Shown: piece by piece, positions 36,839 to 44,043 of the stretch
How the letters are laid out: every line of letters begins with the position of its first letter
Numbering within the stretch: the first letter of the stretch is position 1
Origin: Erysipelotrichaceae bacterium
GTDB lineage: Bacteria; Bacillota_I; Bacilli_A; Erysipelotrichales; Coprobacillaceae
DNA: 50,780 nt
Reading direction: 5' to 3'
Assembly: GCA_021201655.1 (NCBI GenBank)
Contig: JAJQEL010000060.1
Coordinates: 5,166-55,945 of the forward strand
Position numbers and translations under genes: made by a program
Notes under the pieces: model-generated
Told to the model about the DNA's origin: nothing
The model's database searches: none
What the model saw: the letters and a program-made list of their open reading frames with translations, nothing else

Positions 36839-37678
36839 TTATTCACCTCTTAATAACATAAACATTAAATCATCTATGTTTCCGTTTTCCATAACAATAT
36901 CAGGATAATTTTCTATATAAAACTGCTTTTGATTAGTTAAGCAACTATATCCATAATTTTCATGTTTAGTTTTGATAATATAAGCTTTATCTAATGTATC
37001 ATAACCATTATCAGTTACTTTTAATAATCCATAATGACTTAAAATAACATCAGTATCTTCATGTAATATAATATGTCCTTGATCAATAAAATATATGTCA
37101 TCACATAAACCACCTAAATCACTAGATATATGCGAACTAATTAATATAATATGATTTTCATCCATAAAATCTCTTAACATTTTAAGTATTTCATCTCTAC
37201 TAATAATATCCAATCCTGCTGTAGGTTCATCTAAAATAAGTAAATCAGGATGATGAGATAATGCTATGATTATTTTTAATTTAGCTTTCATACCATTAGA
37301 CAATTCTTTAATTTTCTTTTTTAATGGTAATTGAAATTTATTAACTTGATTTAAAAAGTATTCTTTATCAAAATCATGGTATAAGTTATTTAATATAGGA
37401 ATAAGATCCTTGATCGTCAAATATTCATTAAATCCTGAATCGGTAAAGACAACCCCGATTCTTTGTTTATCTTTTATCGTTATATCACTTATATCTTTAT
37501 CAAATAGTGTAATATTTCCATTATCGATAGATATCAAACCTAATATAGCCTTGAACAAAGTGCTTTTACCCGCACCATTTCTCCCAACAAGACCTGTAAT
37601 ACAACCTTTTTCAATATTCAATGAACAATCTAATGCAAAACCATCATATTGCTTTTGAATGTTTTCAACCTTTAACAT
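36839..37678 (-). CDS. ABC transporter ATP-binding protein (YtrB-like)
   Basis: A 279-residue ATPase. Walker A GRNGAGKST lies near 33-41, signature LSNGMKAK (a variant of LSGGQ), Walker B LLILDEPTAGLD and the H-loop in ISSHISS. The C-terminal 70 residues are outside the core. With a GntR regulator of the YtrA type in front and an ABC-2 permease behind, it matches ytrA-type operons that respond to cell-wall antibiotics in Bacillus. GGAGGG precedes the ATG; the gene begins 2 bases after gntR and ends 1 base before the permease. Confidence 0.9.
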   Translation of the reverse strand: MLKVENIQKQYDGFALDCSLNIEKGCITGLVGRNGAGKSTLFKAILGLISIDNGNITLFDKDISDITIKDKQRIGVVFTDSGFNEYLTIKDLIPILNNLYHDFDKEYFLNQVNKFQLPLKKKIKELSNGMKAKLKIIIALSHHPDLLILDEPTAGLDIISRDEILKMLRDFMDENHIILISSHISSDLGGLCDDIYFIDQGHIILHEDTDVILSHYGLLKVTDNGYDTLDKAYIIKTKHENYGYSCLTNQKQFYIENYPDIVMENGNIDDLMFMLLRGE

Positions 37679-37680
37679 TG

Positions 37681-38052
37681 TTATCCCTCCAAAATTAATT
37701 CAAATAAACTTCTCATATCTTCATCACTAATACCACATCTTCTACCTTTTTGAATGACTTTTTCTAAATCAGCTTCTAATCCCTTCTTTTGTTCTTCTAA
37801 TATAAGTTCTTGATTAATAGTATTAACATATGTTCCTTTCCCATGAACAGTAATGGTAAAACCTTCTCCTTCCAAATGATCATAAGCTTTTTTAACTGTT
37901 AGAGCACTAATCTTTAATTCTTTAGATAATGTTCTTACAGATGGCAATTGATCATTCTCTTGTAATTCACCAGTACGTATGTATTTTTTAATTTGATCAA
38001 CAATTTGCTCATAAATAGGAACCATTGAACTATGATTGATAATGATTTTCAT
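37681..38052 (-). CDS. GntR-family regulator, YtrA subfamily
   Basis: A 123-residue repressor. The GntR winged helix (about 8-75: VPIYEQIVDQIKKYIRTGEL, QLPSVRTLSKELKISALTVKKAYDHLE) is followed by a short C-terminal dimerisation helix region, the hallmark of the YtrA branch. It precedes the ABC genes it probably controls. AAGGAG lies before the ATG. Its own promoter is buried in a large symmetric operator of five decamers, indicating autorepression. Confidence 0.9.
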   Translation of the reverse strand: MKIIINHSSMVPIYEQIVDQIKKYIRTGELQENDQLPSVRTLSKELKISALTVKKAYDHLEGEGFTITVHGKGTYVNTINQELILEEQKKGLEADLEKVIQKGRRCGISDEDMRSLFELILEG

Positions 38053-38071
38053 ATATTTTCTCCTTACCTAC

Positions 38072-38120
38072 AAACAGTATATAACAGTTATAAACAGTTG
38101 TCAACTGTTATATACTGTTT
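38072..38120 (-). promoter_or_regulatory. GntR-ABC operon promoter inside a five-decamer palindromic operator
   Basis: An 18-bp arm AAACAGTATATAACAGTT (38072-38089) is repeated inverted at 38103-38120 with a 13-base gap. The gap holds another AACAGTT half-site (38093-38099), which pairs with AACTGTT (38103-38109). In all, five ACAGT/ACTGT cores lie exactly one decamer apart. The promoter TTGACA (38104-38099), 17 bp, TATACT (38081-38076) lies within it, so bound repressor would cover both elements. Confidence 0.85.
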
Positions 38121-38134
38121 ATTTATAAAAGTGT

Positions 38135-38159
38135 AAAAGAAAAAGGAGCTAGGCTCCTT
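38135..38159 (-). terminator. Terminator of the first hsp20 gene
   Basis: AAGGAGC / GCTCCTT stem with a three-base loop followed by a T-rich tail on the minus strand. Confidence 0.8.
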
Positions 38160-38604
38160 AATCAATTGAGATAAAATTGTTATGTTCGATTTCTTTTTCA
38201 GTTTGTTTAGGTACTGTTAACTTTAATACACCATCTTCAAACTTTGCACGAATATCATTTTTCTTAACATCTTCACCAACGTAGAAACTACGACTCATAC
38301 TGCCATAGAAACGTTCCTGACGGATATATTTGTTGTTGCTATCTTTCTCATCGTTGCTTGTAGATGTTTGTGCAGCAATATTTAAATATCCCTTTTCGAA
38401 ACTAATCTTGATATCGTCTTTCTTAAATCCAGGTAAATCAATATCTAATTCATATGAATTCTCATTTTTACGAACGTCAGTTCTCATGAGTCCTCTATAA
38501 TTATTTGTACTTTGACGTGGTTTCTTATTACTATTAAAATCTTTTTCAAATTCATCCATAAATTCATCAAATAAACTTTCTCCAAAAATACTAGGCATTA
38601 ACAT
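38158..38604 (-). CDS. Small heat-shock protein, Hsp20/alpha-crystallin family (copy 1)
   Basis: A 148-residue ATP-independent holdase. The alpha-crystallin domain (about 42-135) shows DVRKNENSYELDIDLPGF, KKDDIKISFEKGYLNI and RQERFYGSMSRSF, with the C-terminal FEDGVLKLTVPK strand. GGAAGGTGAT precedes the ATG. The gene is under a CIRCE site, implying HrcA repression lifted by heat. It is closely related to the second copy 230 bases away, so it is a tandem duplication. Confidence 0.93.
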   Translation of the reverse strand: MLMPSIFGESLFDEFMDEFEKDFNSNKKPRQSTNNYRGLMRTDVRKNENSYELDIDLPGFKKDDIKISFEKGYLNIAAQTSTSNDEKDSNNKYIRQERFYGSMSRSFYVGEDVKKNDIRAKFEDGVLKLTVPKQTEKEIEHNNFISID

Positions 38605-38682
38605 AATATCACCTTCCTATAAAATTTAAACTGTATGCTTAATATTTCATCTGCATTAATAGAGATTTAAAATAATGTATTT

Positions 38683-38714
38683 ATTAGAAATAAGACCTCT
38701 TTCTTATTTCTAAT
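38683..38714 (-). promoter_or_regulatory. 5'-end hairpin of the first hsp20 mRNA
   Basis: Perfect 12-bp stem ATTAGAAATAAG / CTTATTTCTAAT with an 8-base loop, starting at or next to the predicted transcript start. The second hsp20 leader has the same stem. Confidence 0.6.
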
Positions 38715-38717
38715 TAT

Positions 38718-38759
38718 ATTGTACTCAAATTTTTAGCACTGTCAAGTGGAGAGTGCTAA
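38718..38759 (-). promoter_or_regulatory. CIRCE operator and promoter of hsp20 copy 1
   Basis: CIRCE-type repeat TTAGCACTG-N9-GAGTGCTAA (38733-38759; one arm base differs from the TTAGCACTC consensus). On the minus strand TTGACA (38745-38740), 16 bp, TACAAT (38723-38718) overlaps it, so HrcA binding would block the -35. Confidence 0.9.
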
Positions 38760-38804
38760 AAACCTTATAAATCTCTATTTTTATTATGTTACTTATTTTA
38801 AATA

Positions 38805-38836
38805 ATATACAAAAATAAGGAGACAAGCTCCTTATT
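38805..38836 (-). terminator. Terminator of the second hsp20 gene
   Basis: AATAAGGAG / CTCCTTATT, 9-bp stem with a 5-base loop and T-rich tail on the minus strand. Confidence 0.8.
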
Positions 38837-39257
38837 CGATTGAGATAAAATTGTTTTGTTCAATGACTTTTTGATCTTGTTTAGGTACTGTCAATTTTAA
38901 GACACCATCTTCAAACTTAGCACGAATGTCTTCTTTGCTGATATCTTCGCCAACATAGAAACTACGACTCATACTACCATAGAAACGTTCTTGACGAATG
39001 TAGTTACCTTTGTCATCTTTTTCATCATTGCTTGTTTTTGTTTGTGCAGCTATGTTCAAATAACCATTGTCAAAGCTGATCTTAATATCTTCTTTTTTAA
39101 AGCCAGGTAAATCAACATCCACTTCATAAGAATCATCGCTTTCTTTAACGTCAGTTCTCATCAAGCCTCTAAAATTACTTGTATGAGTTCTTTCTTTACC
39201 AAAATTCTTTGCAAATTCATCAAACAAACTTTCTCCAAAAATACTAGGCATTAACAT
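38832..39257 (-). CDS. Small heat-shock protein, Hsp20/alpha-crystallin family (copy 2)
   Basis: A 141-residue paralogue of the neighbouring Hsp20. The same MLMPSIFGESLFDEF start and RQERFYGSMSRSFYVGED segment are present. It lacks seven or eight residues between the N-terminal arm and the crystallin domain, and its C-terminal charges differ (DQKVIEQNN versus TEKEIEHNN). The ATG at 39257 has GGAAGGTGAT upstream; an upstream in-frame start has no site. It has its own CIRCE, promoter, leader hairpin and terminator, so the whole unit was duplicated. Different partners could form hetero-oligomers. Confidence 0.93.
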   Translation of the reverse strand: MLMPSIFGESLFDEFAKNFGKERTHTSNFRGLMRTDVKESDDSYEVDVDLPGFKKEDIKISFDNGYLNIAAQTKTSNDEKDDKGNYIRQERFYGSMSRSFYVGEDISKEDIRAKFEDGVLKLTVPKQDQKVIEQNNFISIE

Positions 39258-39338
39258 AATTATCACCTTCCTATAAAATTTAAACAAAATGCTTAGAATT
39301 TTATGCATTGTTAGAGATTTAGAACAATGTTGATTAAT

Positions 39339-39379
39339 TTAGAAATAAGTTTTTTTAAACATCTCTTTCTTATTTCTAA
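39339..39379 (-). promoter_or_regulatory. 5'-end hairpin of the second hsp20 mRNA
   Basis: TTAGAAATAAG / CTTATTTCTAA, 11-bp perfect stem with a 19-base loop. Stem conserved with copy 1 while the loop differs. Confidence 0.55.
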
Positions 39380-39383
39380 TTAT

Positions 39384-39425
39384 ATTATACTCAAATTTTT
39401 AGCACTGTCAAGTCGAGAGTGCTAA
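39384..39425 (-). promoter_or_regulatory. CIRCE operator and promoter of hsp20 copy 2
   Basis: TTAGCACTG-N9-GAGTGCTAA at 39399-39425. The minus-strand promoter is TTGACA (39411-39406), 16 bp, TATAAT (39389-39384). Confidence 0.9.
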
Positions 39426-39681
39426 TTTTTATATTTTTTGTTAAAAACGTAAATATATTACCTTCAATTTTTAGATTTATCGAAGCTTATAATAAATATT
39501 AACTCATTTAACGTATTTGAAAAAGTAAAATAGGCAGCTAATCTCATAAATATGTCTTTGCTTTGTTATTAACACAGCAGGATGTTGACCTTATAAAGCA
39601 GTTAAAAAGACAGTATAATATCTATACTACCTAGTGTCTAATCTTCTCATTGTCGAGCAAGAACTTTTTTAGACATTGTTT
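39426..39681. other. Gene-free stretch with a possible coding relic
   Basis: No gene with a start and ribosome-binding site is visible. At about 39543-39632 the plus strand has an open stretch without a start that reads FALLLTQQDVDLIKQLKRQY, which looks protein-like and may be a fragment of a lost gene. The remainder is AT-rich without clear signals. Confidence 0.3.
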
Positions 39682-40533
39682 TTATCTACAATAGAAATGA
39701 TACATGTCACCTGATTGAATAAATGTAGCTAATATTTCTTCTCCTAAGGCATCATTTAAATATGTAAGCATATATTCCATTCCAGGTTCTTCACCATTAA
39801 AATGCCCCGGCATGACCATAGCCTTGCTTATACCAAGCATACCACTATCTCTAACATATTCACTGAAAGTAAAATCAACACATTCAAGAGGAATAATCAA
39901 ATCAATATTTTCTGAATCTGCTTTAGTTATAAAATTATTATCTTCTGTCGTTCCAAACACATGTGCAGCCATCCATACTTTTTCCACTTTTGCATCAACA
40001 TTACCCATCATTTTAATGCCATTTAAATGATATTTTTCAACCATCAATTGTCCCACTTGTCTAGCTGTTGTAGCAGGAATATTAAAAACCATATTGAATG
40101 AATCTCCATCCATCATATAATCTTCCCAACCTAATTTTTTAGCCACACCATAAAAAATACCATCCACATAGCTATTACCCATAGGAATGCCAGAATGAAT
40201 ATAATCATGATCTCTCCAGACAACTATTCCTGTTTCATCTAGAAGTTTCTTTTTCTTGGCGAAAGTAATATTATTTTGACTAATTAACCAATCAGTTTTA
40301 TCTCCATGATTCCAAAATAATGCCTCATGACAAATAATTAAATTGTACCCTAATTCATGAGCCTGTCGTATAACATCTACTGTTGCCCAACAAGTTGTCA
40401 CAATTCCAGTACATTCTTTATAAGGATCACCATAAAGTACCTGGTCTCTTGATGTTGTATCATCTATTTTAACCCCATTAACTTCACCTTTATGATAAGC
40501 TTTCATCTTATCAATAACTTTACTTATTTTCAT
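39682..40533 (-). CDS. NIF3-like dinuclear metal-binding protein
   Basis: A 283-residue protein of the NIF3/YqfO family (often annotated GTP cyclohydrolase I type 2 homologue), which binds two metal ions and has no settled reaction. NLIICHEALFW takes the place of the usual HHP(L/P)F metal loop, and VVWRDHDYIHSG resembles the second metal loop. The C-terminal PGHFNGEEPGMEYM, where most relatives have GxGH and E(L/I)xxH-type ligands, suggests a diverged branch. AAGGAGG precedes the ATG. Monocistronic or upstream-independent. Confidence 0.75.
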   Translation of the reverse strand: MKISKVIDKMKAYHKGEVNGVKIDDTTSRDQVLYGDPYKECTGIVTTCWATVDVIRQAHELGYNLIICHEALFWNHGDKTDWLISQNNITFAKKKKLLDETGIVVWRDHDYIHSGIPMGNSYVDGIFYGVAKKLGWEDYMMDGDSFNMVFNIPATTARQVGQLMVEKYHLNGIKMMGNVDAKVEKVWMAAHVFGTTEDNNFITKADSENIDLIIPLECVDFTFSEYVRDSGMLGISKAMVMPGHFNGEEPGMEYMLTYLNDALGEEILATFIQSGDMYHFYCR

Positions 40534-40629
40534 TTTTCCTCCTTGTTAGTAATATTAATCAATTTTTACATACTAATTTATATATTGTATAGCTTTGTAA
40601 GTATTTTAAAGATTTTATCAAGATGTCTA

Positions 40630-41430
40630 TTAATTTGCTTTATCTATTGCATATAACAGATTTCCTTCTTTGCCATCTTTTCTGCCAGCATTAAGTGACA
40701 TTTCCTTAGCTGCAAACAAATCATGACCGTGCATTTGCAATGGCATATGATCATCTTTATGCTCTAATATTAATTCACAGCATTCTATAACATTATCCAA
40801 TAATTCTTTAGGTGATACAAAAGTACCATGATTACGATAAATTGTATCATATTCAGCTTCAAATTCTTTTAAATGTTGTAAACTCTTTAAATAAGTTAAA
40901 ACGTTTGTGGAAAATTCATCAAACAACATTACTGCAACGCCACATGCATCCCCAAAAATAATTGTTCTTTCTTCTTTGATAAGAGCACACATCATACCTG
41001 GTGTATGGCCTTGAACTAAAATCATTTGAATATGCAAATTCCCTAAATCAAATATTTGATTATCTGCAATAGGCTTAATTTCGTCTTTTCTAGTAGGAAT
41101 AAGTGTATTTATATCTATATTTTGACTTTGCGCATCTTCTTTTCGATAATCCATATTTCCAAACTTATTGAAAACATCTTTATCCAAAGGATTCATATAA
41201 ACATCATCAAATAATGCTGCACCTCCCATATGATCATGGTGACCATGTGTTAATATAACAAAAATAGGTTTTTCTGTTAATGTTTCTACAAACTCTTTAA
41301 TATTACCGAATCCGTTACATGTATCTAATAAACATGCTTTATCATCACCAATAACTAGATAACACGCAACACCACCTTGATCTACAATTCTAATAACTCT
41401 TTCGCTTAATTTTTCTGATGTAAAATCCAT
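40630..41430 (-). CDS. Metallo-beta-lactamase-fold hydrolase
   Basis: A 266-residue MBL-fold protein. The metal motif THGHHDHMGG (61-70) and QGHTPGMMCALI and FGDACG segments supply the two zinc sites. The fold covers glyoxalase II, lactonases and phosphodiesterases, and nothing points to beta-lactam hydrolysis. The C-terminal helical part contains the last His region NHGTFV. GGGAG precedes the ATG. A possible 42-codon reading frame ends three bases before this ATG. Confidence 0.85.
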   Translation of the reverse strand: MDFTSEKLSERVIRIVDQGGVACYLVIGDDKACLLDTCNGFGNIKEFVETLTEKPIFVILTHGHHDHMGGAALFDDVYMNPLDKDVFNKFGNMDYRKEDAQSQNIDINTLIPTRKDEIKPIADNQIFDLGNLHIQMILVQGHTPGMMCALIKEERTIIFGDACGVAVMLFDEFSTNVLTYLKSLQHLKEFEAEYDTIYRNHGTFVSPKELLDNVIECCELILEHKDDHMPLQMHGHDLFAAKEMSLNAGRKDGKEGNLLYAIDKAN

Positions 41431-41717
41431 TTTTCATTCTCCCTTCTTATATAGTTTTATGATTTTATCAACCAATTCATCAACGTTACCTATTAAATAA
41501 CAGGACAAAAATTTCAAAATATTAACCATATTTCTCTTTATGTACAGCATATTCATTAACATTACTTTATAAGCTGTAATTAAAGTTTTCCTAATGTCTA
41601 CATATCTTTATCGATTAGCTAATTGTTAAACAATTTCGCCTCCTGTATTTATTATTGCAAAAAGATCATAGTTTGTAAAGAAGAAAATGAAATATATTTT
41701 ATTTTATATTTTATATA
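41431..41717. other. Intergenic region upstream of the PTS EIIC promoter
   Basis: AT-rich. It holds a possible short minus-strand ORF (listed separately), an AATTGTT-A-AACAATT dyad at about 41622-41636, and an AAATGAAATATATTTT element (41685-41700) resembling the RpiR operator near 44.0 kb. I see no other gene. Confidence 0.5.
41434..41562 (-). CDS. Possible small ORF (42 aa) upstream of the MBL gene
   Basis: ATG at 41562 to TGA at 41434, ending three bases before the MBL start codon. The C-terminal half (GNVDELVDKIIKLYKKGE) looks like genuine protein sequence. No Shine-Dalgarno precedes the ATG, so it may be the tail of a decayed gene rather than an active small gene. Confidence 0.3.
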   Translation of the reverse strand: MLMNMLYIKRNMVNILKFLSCYLIGNVDELVDKIIKLYKKGE

Positions 41718-41767
41718 TTGACATTTATTTCATTTAGGGATATACTCATATTAAGGAAACGGTTACA
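41718..41767 (+). promoter_or_regulatory. Promoter of PTS EIIC with cre-like and RpiR-like elements
   Basis: TTGACA (41718-41723), 17 bp, TATACT (41741-41746). AGGAAACGGTTACA at 41754-41767 matches 12 of 14 positions of the cre consensus TGWNANCGNTNWCA at the expected start site, indicating catabolite repression. TATTTCATT (41726-41734) in the spacer and AATGAAATA upstream form an inverted pair like the RpiR palindrome. Confidence 0.75.
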
Positions 41768-41826
41768 GCGCGCATTTAAAATACTGAATTCTTAAAACAA
41801 AAAGAAAGGAGAGTTATTGTTTTACT

Positions 41827-43143
41827 ATGAACAACTCATTTATTACTAATTTATCTAATTGGCTCGAAGAGAAAATGATGCCTATAGGTGTTAAAATTTC
41901 AAATCAAAGACATTTGGCTGCTATACGTAATGGATTAACACTCTTAATACCATTAACGATTATTGGTGGTTTTGCCTGTTTATTAGCAGTTCCTCCAATT
42001 CCATCTACAGTTACTGAAGCTACAAATGTTTTTTATGCATTTTTATTAGGATGGCAATCATGGGCAACTGCTAATTATACTTACCTAATGATTCCTTATT
42101 ACTTAACTTTAAGTGTTCTTACTATATATGTAGTTTTAGGTGTTGCATACAATCTTGCAAAATCTTATAAACTAGATGCCATGTCTAATGCAGTTGCATC
42201 ATTATTAGTATTTTTAGTTGTATCAGATTCAGTTGATTTGACAGCTGGGACTATTACTATTTCTAAACTAGGCGCATCTTATATGTTTGGTGGATTAATT
42301 ATAGCTATCGCAACAGTTGAAATTGTACGTTTATTTAATAAATATAATATTGTCATTAAGTTGCCTGATGCTGTGCCAGCAAATGTGGCCGCACCATTTA
42401 ATGTATTGTTACCATTAGTATTTAATGTTATTTTCTTTACCTTATTAAACATCTTATGTACATATCTAACAGGTGCTGGATTAACTGAACTTGTTTTCAC
42501 AATCTTCACACCATTACTATCAGCTAGTGACACTTTACCTTCTGCATTATTCCTTATTTTACTATCTCAGTTCTTCTGGTTTTTTGGTATTCATGGTGAC
42601 AACTTAGTTGGTGCTGTTACAACTCCAATCATTACAGCTAACTTAGCTTTAAACCTTGAAGCATACCAATCAGGTGGAGTAGCTAGTAAAATATATGCAG
42701 GTTATGCTGCTACAGTATTTACAGGTTGGTTAGTTTGTAATGTATATCAAGTTATCATGGCTTTCTTCTGCAAGTCAGAACGTTTAAAGGGGTTAGTAAA
42801 GGTATCAGTTATTCCTTCAATATTTAACATAAATGAGCCTGGTGTCTTTGGTATTCCAACAGTCTTAAATATTTATACTTATTTAGCTCAAACAATTTGT
42901 ACAATTATCAACTTATCGGTTTACTGGTTCTGTGCTAGTGCTGGCCTGGTTGGAAAATGGATTATGACATTACCATTTACAACTCCTGGTATTGTAGCTG
43001 CTATTGTTGGTACTTTGGATTTTAGGACTGGCATTTTATGGATTATCCTATTCTTTGTTGACCTAGTTATCTGTCTACCATTCTTTAGAATATATGACAA
43101 TCAATTACTAAAAGAAGAGGCAGCTGCAGCGACAGAAGAATAA
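41827..43143 (+). CDS. PTS lactose/cellobiose-family EIIC permease (stand-alone)
   Basis: A 438-residue membrane sugar porter with about ten helices. The family motif QFFWFFGIHGDN and NINEPGVFGIPTVLN (substrate loop) are typical of CelB-type EIIC for beta-glucosides or chitobiose. The N-terminus lacks fused EIIA or EIIB, and neither gene is adjacent; an orphan EIIB lies at 3.8 kb. The spacing between AAAGGAGAG and the ATG is long (13 bases). No in-frame alternative fits better. A convergent RpiR regulator follows, and the promoter has a cre-like site. Confidence 0.9.
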   Translation: MNNSFITNLSNWLEEKMMPIGVKISNQRHLAAIRNGLTLLIPLTIIGGFACLLAVPPIPSTVTEATNVFYAFLLGWQSWATANYTYLMIPYYLTLSVLTIYVVLGVAYNLAKSYKLDAMSNAVASLLVFLVVSDSVDLTAGTITISKLGASYMFGGLIIAIATVEIVRLFNKYNIVIKLPDAVPANVAAPFNVLLPLVFNVIFFTLLNILCTYLTGAGLTELVFTIFTPLLSASDTLPSALFLILLSQFFWFFGIHGDNLVGAVTTPIITANLALNLEAYQSGGVASKIYAGYAATVFTGWLVCNVYQVIMAFFCKSERLKGLVKVSVIPSIFNINEPGVFGIPTVLNIYTYLAQTICTIINLSVYWFCASAGLVGKWIMTLPFTTPGIVAAIVGTLDFRTGILWIILFFVDLVICLPFFRIYDNQLLKEEAAAATEE

Positions 43144-43162
43144 TATATAAAATAGATGAAAT

Positions 43163-43196
43163 AAAAGTGGAAAGATTTCTTATCCTTTCCACTTTT
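43163..43196. terminator. Bidirectional terminator between EIIC and RpiR
   Basis: AAAAGTGGAAAG / CTTTCCACTTTT, 12-bp perfect stem with a 10-base loop and T/A flanks. Confidence 0.85.
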
Positions 43197-43956
43197 ATTT
43201 ATGAAAATAGGCCATGATAATGTCTATAAATGCAAATAGAATAGATCTATTATCCATATATTTAGGATTATGCTCATTTGATGAAATAGGTATTGATAAT
43301 GTTGGTAAAATAAAACTCATATTAACAGCTTCTAATAAAGCAGAATCCGGATTAGTTGTAATAAGTACGATATAAACATGATCTTTCTTCCATTTCATTA
43401 TTTCATCTTTATATAAACTTGTATTTCCAGATACTGAGAATATTATAACAATATGGCTTTCATCCATTGATCCTTCCAGAAAACCTAGTTTAACTGTATC
43501 ATCGATACACTTGCCAATTCGATTTCTCATATATAAACAATATATCAACTGTTGAGCTGGCAAAGATGAATTACCTATACCAACACTTATTATATTTTTA
43601 GTGTTCATTAGTGAAATCAAATTATTTATTTTATCTTCATTAATACAGTTTTTCATTTCTTCTAATGTTTCAACATATGTGTCAATAACTTTTGAATATA
43701 AATGTTCTGAAGATTTATTTTGTTCATTTTCATTTTTAAAAGCTTCTAAAGCATAGCGAAATTCTGTATATCCTTTATATCCAAGTCTTTTAGACAAACG
43801 AAGAATAGAAGATGGAGATACATCATATATTTTAGCAGCTTCTGCTATAGGATTTTCTATAACTACTTCAGGCTTCGAAGTAATAAGATCACAAGTAGCT
43901 TTCTCCGTTTTAGTTAAATTCGAATAATGTATTGAAACTTTTTGCATTGGATTCAT
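43195..43956 (-). CDS. MurR/RpiR-family regulator next to the EIIC gene
   Basis: A 253-residue regulator. The N-terminal HTH_6 domain has AEAAKIYDVSPSSILRLSKRLGYKGYTEFRY, and the SIS domain (about 105-235) has SVGIGNSSLPAQQL and IVIIFSVSGNTS. It probably senses the phosphorylated sugar brought in by the EIIC. AGGAGG precedes the ATG. Its promoter is overlapped by a perfect 18-bp palindrome, and related half-sites lie at the EIIC promoter, so autoregulation and EIIC control are likely. Confidence 0.88.
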   Translation of the reverse strand: MNPMQKVSIHYSNLTKTEKATCDLITSKPEVVIENPIAEAAKIYDVSPSSILRLSKRLGYKGYTEFRYALEAFKNENEQNKSSEHLYSKVIDTYVETLEEMKNCINEDKINNLISLMNTKNIISVGIGNSSLPAQQLIYCLYMRNRIGKCIDDTVKLGFLEGSMDESHIVIIFSVSGNTSLYKDEIMKWKKDHVYIVLITTNPDSALLEAVNMSFILPTLSIPISSNEHNPKYMDNRSILFAFIDIIMAYFHK

Positions 43957-43976
43957 AATGTTTTCCTCCTATGAGC

Positions 43977-44006
43977 ATTATATCTTATTTTGAAATATAT
44001 TTCAAA
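43977..44006 (-). promoter_or_regulatory. rpiR promoter with perfect palindromic operator
   Basis: TTGAAA (44005-44000), 17 bp, TATAAT (43982-43977). The -35 lies inside the palindrome TTTGAAATATATTTCAAA (43989-44006), which fits RpiR/MurR-type sites. Confidence 0.8.
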
Positions 44007-44034
44007 GAAAAAGCAGATTCATTTCACATCTGCT
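44007..44034 (-). terminator. Terminator of the ROK kinase gene
   Basis: AGCAGAT / ATCTGCT stem with a 9-base loop and T-rich tail on the minus strand. Confidence 0.75.
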
Positions 44035-44043
44035 ATCTTATTA

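Noticed and set aside
40630-41430. Beta-lactamase gene.
   Set aside because: The MBL fold motif is shared by many hydrolases. There is no signal peptide and no active-site pattern specific to class B beta-lactamases.
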